17,387 nucleotides of DNA from Aestuariivirga sp. Its GTDB lineage: Bacteria > Pseudomonadota > Alphaproteobacteria > Rhizobiales > Aestuariivirgaceae. Location of the stretch: the NCBI GenBank assembly GCA_020252385.1, contig JADCDC010000471.1, positions 1 through 17,387 on the forward strand, given 5' to 3'. Every line of letters begins with the position of its first letter. Position 1 is the first letter of the stretch. Shown here one piece after another: positions 7,133 to 13,899 of the stretch. The notes below the pieces were generated by a model. That model did not search any database. It worked only from the letters and a program-made list of their open reading frames with translations, and was not told the origin of the DNA. The translations under genes were made by a program, and so were the position numbers.

Positions 7133-8084
7133 CCCGCTCGTCTGGATCCTGTCCGGCGGCCGCAAGGGCGACCTCGACCAGATGCTGGCGCTCGCCCGCG
7201 CCACGGGCTGGCGCCATGAGGTGAAGCAGGCCACGCGCAGTCTCGCACCACCCTGGCCCGATTTGCTGCTCTGTGCGGAAGCCTCCGCCAGCCGGCTGGC
7301 GCTCCGCATCAAGCGCCTTGCCGAGGGCCGCACCCGCGCCGTCTGCCTCGGCCGGCCGGCGGGCGCCACGCGCGGCTTCGACCTCGTCATCACCACGGCG
7401 CAATACCGGATTCCGGCCGCCCCCAACGTCGTCGAGATCGGAATGCCGCTCTCCGCCGCGCGCGAGGGCGCAGGGCCCGCCGCGCCGGATGGGCCCGTCG
7501 CACTGCTGGTCGGCGGTCCGGCCTTTCCCGATCTCCTCGATGGCGCCGCGGCAGCACGGCTGGCGGCGGAGGCACTGGCCTATGCCGCGCGCCGCGGCCA
7601 CATCCTCAGTGTACAGACGAGTCCGCGCACCCCACCGAACGCGATCCGCGCCCTCGAAGCGGCGATTCGGCCGCCGCACCGGCTGGCGGTCTTCGGCGCG
7701 GGCGAGAACCGCTATGCGGACCTCCTCGCGGAAGCCTCCGAGATCGTGGTGACGAGCGATTCCGTCTCGATGCTGTCGGACGCGCTGGCCTCCGCCCGGC
7801 CGGTGTCGGTCTATCCCCTTCCGCAGGCCCTGAACCTGAAGTGGCGGGCGGGCGAGTGGCTGTTCCGCAGCACGCTGGCCCCGGTGCGCTGGCTGTTCGA
7901 CGCCGGGCTGATCGAGGCCGCGGCAGACCGGCGGCGGCTGCATGCCAGGCTCGTGGCGGAGAGGCGGCTGGTTCCCTTCGGCGAGGAGCCGCTGCCGCCC
8001 TTGCCCGGTGCGAGCGGGCGCGACCTCGAGACCGCGGTCCAGTCGCTGCGTGCATTGATGGCCGGCACGGCCTATCATGAATGA
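7122..8084 (+). CDS. ELM1-family protein, copy 2
   Basis: Second ELM1-family protein, 320 residues. It shares the landmarks of copy 1: PLVWILSGGRKGDLDQ (5-20), LAPPWPDLLLC (41-51), FDLVITTAQYRIPAAPNV (86-103), ALLVGG (127-132) and SEIVVTSDSVSMLSDA (206-221). It lacks about 40 residues of the first copy, mainly between the first strand and LAPPWPDL and in the C-terminal half. The ATG at 7122 lies inside the end of the GT4 gene; the frame is open further upstream, but that part is antisense-like sequence within the GT4 gene and the family core starts right here. Overlap with a glycosyltransferase implies a role in the same glycan pathway. No member of this family has an assigned reaction that I can cite, so none is given. 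Confidence 0.82.
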   Translation: MAADPLVWILSGGRKGDLDQMLALARATGWRHEVKQATRSLAPPWPDLLLCAEASASRLALRIKRLAEGRTRAVCLGRPAGATRGFDLVITTAQYRIPAAPNVVEIGMPLSAAREGAGPAAPDGPVALLVGGPAFPDLLDGAAAARLAAEALAYAARRGHILSVQTSPRTPPNAIRALEAAIRPPHRLAVFGAGENRYADLLAEASEIVVTSDSVSMLSDALASARPVSVYPLPQALNLKWRAGEWLFRSTLAPVRWLFDAGLIEAAADRRRLHARLVAERRLVPFGEEPLPPLPGASGRDLETAVQSLRALMAGTAYHE

Positions 8085-8103
8085 TCATCGCAGGAGGACC
8101 ATC

Positions 8104-9084
8104 ATGCACACGCGCAATCTCGGGCCGCTGACCGTTTCCGCCATGGGGCTTGGCTGCATGGGCATGTCGGATTTCTATGCCGGCCGCGATGACCAGGAAT
8201 CGATCGCCACCATCCACCGCGCGCTCGAGCTCGGCATCACCTTTCTCGACACGGCGGACATGTATGGCATGGGCGTGAATGAAGAGCTCGTCGGCCGCGC
8301 CATCAAGGGCAAGCGCGAGAAAGTCGTGATCGCCACCAAGTTCGGCAACATGCGCGCGCCCGATGGCGCCTTCCTCGGCGTGAACGGCAAGCCCGACTAT
8401 GTGCGAAAGTGCTGCGATGAGAGCCTGAAGCGCTTGGGCATCGAAGTGATCGATCTCTACTATCAGCACCGTGTGGATCCCGCGACGCCGATCGAGGAGA
8501 CGGTGGGCGCCATGGCGGAACTGGTGAAGGCGGGCAAGGTGCGCCATCTCGGCCTGTCGGAAGCCTCGCCCCGCACCATCGAGCGCGCCCACAGGGTGCA
8601 CCCCATCGCAGCGCTGCAGACGGAGTATTCGCTGTGGACGCGCGACGTGGAGGACGAGATCCTGCCCACCGTGCGCCGGCTCGGCATCGGCTTCGTGCCC
8701 TACAGCCCGCTGGGCCGCGGCTTCCTCACCGGCCGCTTCAAGGACGATCAGAGCCTCGACGCGGCGGACTATCGCCGCAACACGCCACGCTTCCAGGGCG
8801 AGAACTTCGCCCGCAACCTGGCGCTGCTGAAGGACGTGGAGGCGCTCGCCGCCGAGAAGGGCGCAACGCCGGGCCAGATCGCACTCGCCTGGGTCATGGC
8901 GCAGGGGAACGACATCGTCCCCATCCCCGGCACCAAGCGCCGCCGCTATCTCGAGGAGAATGCCGCCGCGGAGTCGGTGGTGCTGACGGTGAGCGACTTG
9001 AGAAGGCTCGCCGCCGCATTCCCGAAAGGCGTTGCGGCGGGCGAGCGCTATCAGGCGTCTTCGATGAAGGCGATTGACAGCTAG
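8104..9084 (+). CDS. Aldo/keto reductase (AKR13-like)
   Basis: Cytosolic NADPH-dependent aldo/keto reductase of 326 residues, a usual length for the YakC/AKR13-type group. The family tetrad is complete: Asp49 and Tyr54 in DTADMYG, Lys79 in ATKFGN and His122 in YYQHRVD. A cofactor-loop region follows (PYSPLGRGFLTG, then IPGTKR near the C-terminus). A textbook AGGAGG at 8092-8097, six bases before the ATG at 8104, fixes the start; an in-frame ATG at 8077 is rejected because it would contain this SD. It begins 19 bases after the ELM1-family stop and may belong to that operon, but the strong own SD and general family make a glycan role uncertain. It ends 2 bases from mclA, tail to tail. The substrate is unknown. 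Confidence 0.9.
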   Translation: MHTRNLGPLTVSAMGLGCMGMSDFYAGRDDQESIATIHRALELGITFLDTADMYGMGVNEELVGRAIKGKREKVVIATKFGNMRAPDGAFLGVNGKPDYVRKCCDESLKRLGIEVIDLYYQHRVDPATPIEETVGAMAELVKAGKVRHLGLSEASPRTIERAHRVHPIAALQTEYSLWTRDVEDEILPTVRRLGIGFVPYSPLGRGFLTGRFKDDQSLDAADYRRNTPRFQGENFARNLALLKDVEALAAEKGATPGQIALAWVMAQGNDIVPIPGTKRRRYLEENAAAESVVLTVSDLRRLAAAFPKGVAAGERYQASSMKAIDS

Positions 9085-9086
9085 GC

Positions 9087-10064
9087 TTACGCCCCCGCGA
9101 TCTGCTCGGCCTTCTCCACCAGCACCTGGGCCTGGCGGATCGAGGCGTAGTCGATCAGGCGGCCGTCGAGCGACACCGCACCCTTGCCCTGCGCTTCCGC
9201 CTCCTTCATCGCGGCGAGGATGCGCTTGGCGCGCGTCACTTCCGCTTCCGACGGGCTCATCACCTCGTTGGCGAGCGCGATCTGCGAGGGGTGGATCGCC
9301 CACTTGCCCTCGCAGCCCAGCACGGCGGCGCGGCGGGCAGCGGCGCGGAAGGCATCGGGATCGGAGAAATTGCCGAAGGGCCCGTCGATGGGACGAAGAC
9401 CATTGGCGCGGGCCGCCACCACCATGCGGGCGATGGCATAGTGCCACATGTCGCCCCAATGCGTCTGGCGCGAGCCATCCTCCAGGGGTTCGGTCAGCAC
9501 CGCGTAATCGGCATTCGCGCCACCGATCGAGGTGGTGCGCGCGCGCGTCGAGGCGGCATAGTCGGCAACGCCGAAATGCAGCGACTCGTTGCGCTTCGAG
9601 GCGGCGGCGATTTCGGACACGTTCTGCATGCCGAGTGCGGTCTCGATGATGAGTTCGAAGCCCACCCGCTTCTTCCGGCCCTTCGCGGTTTCGACCTGTG
9701 TGACCAGCATGTCGAGCGCGTAGACGTCGGCCGCGGTGCCGACCTTGGGGATCATGATCAGGTCCAGCCGCTCGCCCGCCTGCTCGAGGAGGTCCACGAC
9801 GTCGCGGTACATGTAATGCGTGTCGAGGCCGTTGATCCTGACCGAGAGCTGCTTCTTGCCCCAGTCGATGTCGCCGATGGCCTGGATGATGTTCTTCCGG
9901 GCCTGGGCCTTGTCGTCGGGCGCCACCGCGTCCTCAAGGTCGAGGAACACGACGTCGGCGGCGGACTTCGCCGCCTTCTCGAACATCTGCGGCTGGCTTC
10001 CCGGCACGGCCAATTCGCTGCGGTTCAGGCGCGCGGGCGCCTGCTCGATAATGTGGAAACTCAT
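9087..10064 (-). CDS. mclA: L-malyl-CoA lyase (HpcH/HpaI aldolase family)
   Basis: Splits L-malyl-CoA into acetyl-CoA and glyoxylate, closing the serine cycle; related enzymes also act on beta-methylmalyl-CoA. The 325 residues match Methylobacterium MclA closely as I remember it: SELAVPGSQPQMFEKA at the start, FLDLEDAVAPDD (40-51), Arg77 in VRINGLDTHYMYRDVV, metal-binding Glu141 in IIETALGM and Asp168 in FGVADYAASTRAR, and KWAIHPSQI near the end. The ATG at 10064 has AAGGA six bases upstream. It is the last gene of the sgaA-mtkA-mtkB-HTH-mclA operon, 21 bases after the small HTH gene. The stop lies 2 bases from that of the convergent aldo/keto reductase, so no terminator separates them. Confidence 0.95.
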   Translation of the reverse strand: MSFHIIEQAPARLNRSELAVPGSQPQMFEKAAKSAADVVFLDLEDAVAPDDKAQARKNIIQAIGDIDWGKKQLSVRINGLDTHYMYRDVVDLLEQAGERLDLIMIPKVGTAADVYALDMLVTQVETAKGRKKRVGFELIIETALGMQNVSEIAAASKRNESLHFGVADYAASTRARTTSIGGANADYAVLTEPLEDGSRQTHWGDMWHYAIARMVVAARANGLRPIDGPFGNFSDPDAFRAAARRAAVLGCEGKWAIHPSQIALANEVMSPSEAEVTRAKRILAAMKEAEAQGKGAVSLDGRLIDYASIRQAQVLVEKAEQIAGA

Positions 10065-10085
10065 GATCTGTCCTTGGCTTGGAAT

Positions 10086-10430
10086 TCAGCAGGCGCGCCG
10101 GCGCAGGATTTCGGCCTGCGCAGACTCCGGGTCGAACAACCCGTTCTCGAAGACATAGCGCACCAGCTGGTGCCGGCGATAGAGCCCCATGTCCTTGATG
10201 GCGCGGGACATGTGGGCCTTCACCGTGGCGCTGCTCACGCCCAGGATGAAGGCGATCTCCTTGTCGGCAAGTCCGCAGCACACGAGCTGCACGACCAGCA
10301 TCTGCATCGGCGAGAGCCTGATGGGCTTAGGCTCGTAGCGGAAGCTGCGGAGGTCCGGCACGATGCTCATCGTGCCGCGCGCATCCTGCTTGCGTCCCGC
10401 CTGGAGGGGACGGTCGAGGGGAAGGATCAT
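10086..10430 (-). CDS. Small LuxR-type HTH protein without receiver domain, inside the serine-cycle operon
   Basis: A 114-residue protein made of a short N-terminal tail and one LuxR/GerE-type DNA-binding domain. The domain runs from about residue 38 (IRLSPMQMLVVQLVCCGLAD) to 97, with the recognition helix around SSATVKAHMSRAIKDMGL (66-83). There is no receiver or ligand-binding domain. The ATG at 10430 starts 10 bases after the mtkB stop, with AGG eight bases upstream; an ATG at 10370 (94 residues) is possible and would keep the whole domain. In Methylobacterium the gene between mtkB and mclA is ppc, so this regulator sits in its place. Probable role: transcriptional feedback on this operon or a linked C1 regulon (inference). 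Cys51, Cys52 and Cys114 are unusual for the fold and could be sensory. Confidence 0.85.
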   Translation of the reverse strand: MILPLDRPLQAGRKQDARGTMSIVPDLRSFRYEPKPIRLSPMQMLVVQLVCCGLADKEIAFILGVSSATVKAHMSRAIKDMGLYRRHQLVRYVFENGLFDPESAQAEILRRRAC

Positions 10431-10440
10431 GGCCTCGACC

Positions 10441-11328
10441 TCATGCCGCCTTGAGGACCTTCTGCGCCGTGCTGCCGATCTCGGCAGGGGTCGGCGCAAT
10501 CGCAACGCCCACCTCGCGCAGCATTTCCACCTTCTCGGAGGCGCCCTCGCCGAAGGCCGAGATGATGGCGCCGGCATGGCCCATCTTGCGGCCCTTGGGT
10601 GCCGAGAGACCCGCCACATAGGCGATGACCGGCTTCGTCATGTGGTCGCGGATGTATTCCGCGGCCTCGGCCTCCTGCGGCCCGCCGATCTCACCGATCA
10701 TGACGACCGCATGGGTCTCGGGATCCGCCTCGAAGAGTTCGAGGATGTCCTTGAAGGACGAGCCGTTGATGGGGTCGCCGCCGATGCCGACCGAGGTCGA
10801 GACACCGATGCCGAGTTCCATCATCTGGGCCGCTGCCTCGTAGCCGAGCGTGCCGGAGCGGCCGACGATCCCGACATTGCCTGGGAGGTAGATGTTGCCC
10901 GGCATGATGCCGAGCAGCGCCTTGCCCGGCGAGACGACACCGGCGCAGTTGGGGCCGATGAGCCGCATGCGGTTCTCCGCCTTGTAGCGGCGCATGTAGC
11001 GCTTGACGCGGATCATGTCCTGCGCGGGGATGCCGTCAGTGATGGCGACGCAGAAGCGGATGCCCGCATCGGCTGCTTCCATGATCGAGTCAGCCGCGAA
11101 GGGCGGGGGCACGAAGACGATCGAGGTCGTGGCCCCGGTCTTCTCCACCGCGTCCTTCATGGTGTCGAAGACGGGAACGCCGTCGAGCTCCGTGCCGCCC
11201 TTGCCGGGGGTGACGCCGCCCACGATGTTCGTGCCGTATTCGCGCATTTCCTTCGTGTGGAAGGAGCCGATCTTGCCGGTGATGCCCTGCACCAGGACCG
11301 GCGTTTCGCGATCGAGAAGGATGCTCAT
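10441..11328 (-). CDS. mtkB: Malate-CoA ligase (malate thiokinase) alpha subunit, SucD-like
   Basis: CoA-binding, phosphohistidine-carrying subunit of malate-CoA ligase, which with MtkA makes malyl-CoA from malate, CoA and ATP. The 295 residues include the CoA-binding Rossmann segment (GITGKIGSFHTKEM, 15-28), IGPNCAGVVSPG (124-135) and the phosphorylated histidine His251 in MGHAGAIISAF. Length fits Methylobacterium MtkB. Its start overlaps the mtkA stop by 4 bases (ATGA, 11325-11328), so the subunits are translationally coupled. The sequence family also contains succinyl-CoA synthetase; malate specificity is assigned because the genes lie between sgaA and mclA. The longer upstream frame is mtkA antisense-frame noise and is excluded. 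Confidence 0.93.
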   Translation of the reverse strand: MSILLDRETPVLVQGITGKIGSFHTKEMREYGTNIVGGVTPGKGGTELDGVPVFDTMKDAVEKTGATTSIVFVPPPFAADSIMEAADAGIRFCVAITDGIPAQDMIRVKRYMRRYKAENRMRLIGPNCAGVVSPGKALLGIMPGNIYLPGNVGIVGRSGTLGYEAAAQMMELGIGVSTSVGIGGDPINGSSFKDILELFEADPETHAVVMIGEIGGPQEAEAAEYIRDHMTKPVIAYVAGLSAPKGRKMGHAGAIISAFGEGASEKVEMLREVGVAIAPTPAEIGSTAQKVLKAA

Positions 11329-12524
11329 GCGTTCACCACCTTGAGGCCGATCGTGTTGGCGTTGTTCTTCCAGGCGGCGACGGCGCGTTCGGCCGCCTCC
11401 GCCAGCGTGTTGGCGCGGATCACGGGCAGGCCCGAGCGCGCCAGGATGCGGCGGCCCTCCTCCACATGGGTGCCCGCGAGGCGGACGATGACCGGCACGT
11501 TCACCGGGTTCTTCTCCAGCGCCTGGACGACACCCTCGGCCACCCAGTCGCAGCGGTTGATGCCGGCGAAGATGTTGACGAGGATCGCCTCGACATTCTT
11601 GTCCATGGTGACGAGCTTGAAGGCCTTGGCCACGCGCTCGGGCGTGGCGCCGCCGCCGATGTCGAGGAAGTTCGCGGGCTCGCCGCCCGCGAGCTTGATC
11701 ATGTCCATGGTGGCCATGGCGAGGCCCGCACCGTTCACGATGCAGCCGATCTTGCCGGTGAGGCCGACATATGAGAGGCCGCGGTCCGCCGCATGGGTCT
11801 CGCGCGGGTCTTCCTGGCTCTTGTCGCGGAGCTCGGCCACGGCGGGGTGGCGGAACAGCGCGTTGTCGTCGAAGGTCATCTTGGCGTCGAGCGCCATGAC
11901 GTGATCGTCCTCGGTGACGATGAGGGGGTTGATCTCCACCATCGTCGCGTCGAGTTCCTCGAAGGCGCGGTAGCACCCCATGATGGCGTTGACGGCCGAC
12001 TGGATCTGCGAGGGTTTGAGGCCCAGCGCAAAGGCCACCTCGCGCGCCTGGAAGGCCTGCATGCCAACGGCCGGCTCGACGCTGACCTTGACGATAGACT
12101 CAGGCTTTTCCGCCGCGATGTCCTCGATCTCCATGCCGCCCTGCGAGGAGGCGACGACCATGACGCGCTCCGACTTGCGGTCGAGCACGAAGCCCAGGTA
12201 GAGTTCCCGCGCGATGGCGACCCCGCCCTCGACATAGAGTCGGTAGACGATCTTGCCGGCGGGGCCGGACTGGTGCGTCACCAGCTTCTTGCCGAGGAGG
12301 TCGTCGGCTGCATCCAGCACCTCGTCCTCCGAGCGGCAGAGCTTGACGCCACCCGCCTTGCCGCGGCCGCCGGTGTGCACCTGCGCCTTGACCACCCACA
12401 GCTTGCCGCCGATCTCGCGCGCCCGGTAGGCCGCCTGCTCGGGGCTGTAGGCGAGCGCGCCCTTCGGCACGGGCACGCCGAAGCGGCTCAGGATTTCCTT
12501 CGCCTGGTATTCATGAATATCCAT
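11325..12524 (-). CDS. mtkA: Malate-CoA ligase (malate thiokinase) beta subunit, SucC-like
   Basis: ATP-grasp subunit of malate-CoA ligase. Its 399 residues begin MDIHEYQAKEILSRFGVPVP, the standard SucC/MtkA opening, followed by WVVKAQVHTGGRGKAGGVK (43-61) for nucleotide binding, EINPLIV with an acidic metal ligand, an ALDAKM segment, and late GKIGCIVNGAGLAMATMD and LDIGGGATPE motifs that face the partner and phosphohistidine. The start ATG at 12524 is supported by GAGGAG about 9 bases upstream, which overlaps the stop of sgaA; the gap is 13 bases. Succinyl-CoA synthetase is the alternative, but no sucAB or mdh is nearby and the flanking genes are serine-cycle enzymes. Confidence 0.94.
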   Translation of the reverse strand: MDIHEYQAKEILSRFGVPVPKGALAYSPEQAAYRAREIGGKLWVVKAQVHTGGRGKAGGVKLCRSEDEVLDAADDLLGKKLVTHQSGPAGKIVYRLYVEGGVAIARELYLGFVLDRKSERVMVVASSQGGMEIEDIAAEKPESIVKVSVEPAVGMQAFQAREVAFALGLKPSQIQSAVNAIMGCYRAFEELDATMVEINPLIVTEDDHVMALDAKMTFDDNALFRHPAVAELRDKSQEDPRETHAADRGLSYVGLTGKIGCIVNGAGLAMATMDMIKLAGGEPANFLDIGGGATPERVAKAFKLVTMDKNVEAILVNIFAGINRCDWVAEGVVQALEKNPVNVPVIVRLAGTHVEEGRRILARSGLPVIRANTLAEAAERAVAAWKNNANTIGLKVVNA

Positions 12525-12537
12525 GTCTCAGTGCTCC

Positions 12538-13731
12538 TCAGGCGGCGTTCTTGAGGGCGCCGGCCGAGGCGGCGCCGCGATAGTATTCGATGGCCGCGGC
12601 GACACCCGAACCCGCCTCGACGGGAACGCCGAGGTCGCGCATCGCCATTTCTGATCCGGCGATGGCCTGCAGGCACATGATCTCGTTCAGGTCACCGAGG
12701 TGGCCGATGCGGAACACCTTGCCCGCCACCTTGTTGAGGCCCATGCCGAGCGACATGTGATACTTGGTATAGGCGTGGCGCACGAGGGCGGCACTGTCGA
12801 AGCCTTCGGGCAGCAGGATGGCGCTCACCGTGTCGGAATGCCACTTGGGCTCCTTCGCACAGAGCTTGAGGCCCCAGGCCGAAACGGCCTGGCGCACGCC
12901 TTCAGCGAGGCGGAAGTGGCGGGCGAAGACATTGTCGAGGCCTTCCTCGAGCAGAAGGTCCGTCGCGGCCCTCAGTGCACGGAGCATGTGGAGCGGCGGG
13001 GTGTAGGGGAAGAAGCCGTCCTTGTTGGTGCGCATCATGTCTTCGAAGTCGAAGTAGCAGCGGCGCATGCCGGCCTTCGAGCGCGCCGCGAGCGCCTTCT
13101 CCGAGACGCAGAGGATGGCGAGGCCCGCGGGCATCATGAAGCCCTTCTGCGAGCCCGAGACGCAGACGTCCACACCCCACTCATCCATGCGGAAGTCGAT
13201 CGAGGCGAGAGAGGACACGGCATCGACGAAGAGGAGCGCCGGGTGATGGGCGGCATCCATCGCCTTCCTGACCGCGGCGACGTCGCTCGTCACGCCGGTG
13301 GCGGTCTCGTTATGCGTCACCAGCACGGCCTTGTAGGAGTGCTGCGTGTCGGCCTTGAGCTTCTCCGCGAAGATCTCGACCGGAACGCCCTCGCCCCAGG
13401 GAACGTCGACGACGTCCGCCTCGAGGCCCATGCGCTGGCACATCTCAGCCCAGAGGAGCGAGAACTGGCCGAAGCGCGCGATCAGCACCTTGTCGCCCGG
13501 CGAGAGCGTGTTGATCATCGCGGCCTCCCAGCCACCGGTGCCGGAGGCGGGGAACAGGAAGACCTGGCCGGTGCGGGACTTGAACACCTTCTTCACGTCC
13601 TCGAACAGGGGAAGGGTGAAGGCGGGAAGATCCGGCGCGCGCTGGTCCTCCATCGCGATGTCCATCGCAAGGCGCACCGCCTGCGGAACATTGGTCGGCC
13701 CCGGAATGAAAAGTCCACGATTGCCCGGCAT
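12538..13731 (-). CDS. sgaA: Serine-glyoxylate aminotransferase (class V, PLP)
   Basis: PLP enzyme transferring the amino group of serine to glyoxylate, giving hydroxypyruvate and glycine in the serine cycle. The 397 residues start MPGNRGLFIPGPTNVP, a shorter opening than the classic SGAT, then PLFEDVKKVFK (41-51), ASGTGGWEAAM (62-72), THNETATGV (139-147), FVDAVSSL (168-175) with the PLP-pairing Asp170, and the PLP lysine Lys196 in SGSQKGFMMPAGLA. I chose the ATG at 13731 because GGGAGAAG lies seven bases upstream; an ATG at 13746 would add five residues and include that SD. It is first in the operon, downstream of a structured divergent promoter region. Alanine-glyoxylate aminotransferase is the closest alternative; neighbours favour SgaA. 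Confidence 0.94.
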   Translation of the reverse strand: MPGNRGLFIPGPTNVPQAVRLAMDIAMEDQRAPDLPAFTLPLFEDVKKVFKSRTGQVFLFPASGTGGWEAAMINTLSPGDKVLIARFGQFSLLWAEMCQRMGLEADVVDVPWGEGVPVEIFAEKLKADTQHSYKAVLVTHNETATGVTSDVAAVRKAMDAAHHPALLFVDAVSSLASIDFRMDEWGVDVCVSGSQKGFMMPAGLAILCVSEKALAARSKAGMRRCYFDFEDMMRTNKDGFFPYTPPLHMLRALRAATDLLLEEGLDNVFARHFRLAEGVRQAVSAWGLKLCAKEPKWHSDTVSAILLPEGFDSAALVRHAYTKYHMSLGMGLNKVAGKVFRIGHLGDLNEIMCLQAIAGSEMAMRDLGVPVEAGSGVAAAIEYYRGAASAGALKNAA

Positions 13732-13764
13732 CTCGTCTTCTCCCATGGTTTGTTGTGTGTCGGC

Positions 13765-13793
13765 TTTATGAACGGGTGGGGAGGACTTGAAAA
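13765..13793 (-). promoter_or_regulatory. Candidate sigma-70-type promoter of the serine-cycle operon
   Basis: Read leftward, TTTTCA (13793-13788) and CATAAA (13770-13765) each match the -35 and -10 consensus at four of six positions with an ideal 17-base spacer. A start near 13758 would leave a leader of about 27 bases before sgaA. A GGGTGGG copy (13774-13780 on the + strand) falls inside the spacer, where a bound regulator could control RNA polymerase. The match is modest and untested. Confidence 0.4.
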
Positions 13794-13821
13794 CACTCCA
13801 AAAACCAGCCTTTCGGCATCC

Positions 13822-13848
13822 AAAGGGGTGGGAAATGGCCCATCCTTT
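13822..13848. repeat. Imperfect inverted repeat in the divergent control region
   Basis: Arms at 13822-13832 and 13839-13848 pair as AAAGG/CCTTT and TGGG/CCCA, with a G-T wobble and one bulged base, around a six-base centre. It lies almost midway between the divergent sgaA (13731) and regulator (13900) starts. It could be an operator for a dimeric HTH protein or a leader hairpin. No T-run follows, so it is not a clear terminator. Confidence 0.5.
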
Positions 13849-13863
13849 CGCGCTGTAAATCGC

Positions 13864-13878
13864 ACTTGTCACACAACT
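13864..13878. repeat. Short palindrome TTGT-N3-ACAA with flanks, near the regulator start
   Basis: ACTTGTcacACAACT reads as an inverted repeat with one mismatch and a three-base centre, typical in size for a dimer operator. It lies about 22 bases before the ATG at 13900 and includes a TTGTCA that could act as a -35 for the rightward gene, though no good -10 follows. Weak, descriptive call. Confidence 0.3.
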
Positions 13879-13880
13879 CC

Positions 13881-13896
13881 CTACCCGTTAGGGTGG
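13881..13896 (+). promoter_or_regulatory. Small hairpin covering the regulator's ribosome binding site
   Basis: CTACCC and GGGTGG can pair (five Watson-Crick pairs and one G-T wobble in RNA) around a GTTA loop. The 3' arm is the G-rich stretch just before the ATG at 13900, the only Shine-Dalgarno-like sequence available. The hairpin could limit translation of the regulator; as DNA it could instead be an operator for the regulator itself. Confidence 0.4.
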
Positions 13897-13899
13897 GAT

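Noticed and set aside
5870..7426. Leftward 518-codon open frame opposite the GT4 gene
   Set aside because: The rightward GT4 frame has the EX7E and other conserved motifs; this one has none and is rich in Arg, Ala and Gly.
8077..8103. ATG at 8077 as start of the aldo/keto reductase
   Set aside because: It overlaps the ELM1 stop and would place the perfect AGGAGG inside the coding region; the ATG at 8104 has ideal spacing and matches family N-termini.
7606..9459. Leftward 617-codon open frame
   Set aside because: It is antisense to the second ELM1 gene and the aldo/keto reductase and out of frame with mclA. It is a product of high GC with few stop codons.
10363..11904. Rightward 513-codon open frame opposite mtkAB
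   Set aside because: Antisense of two highly conserved ligase subunits, with no domain recognised.
10441..12524. Succinyl-CoA synthetase (sucCD) as the identity of the ligase pair
   Set aside because: The families are homologous, but placement between sgaA and mclA and the absence of TCA-cycle neighbours favour malate-CoA ligase. Enzyme assay or phylogeny would settle it.
12538..13731. 2-aminoethylphosphonate transaminase as the identity of the aminotransferase
   Set aside because: It shares the class V fold, but no phosphonate genes are near and the serine-cycle genes follow directly in the same operon.
12700..13899. Rightward open frame fused in front of the NarL-type regulator (603 codons in all)
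   Set aside because: It lies antisense to sgaA, whose protein is unmistakable, and the regulator has its own ATG and G-rich SD at 13900.
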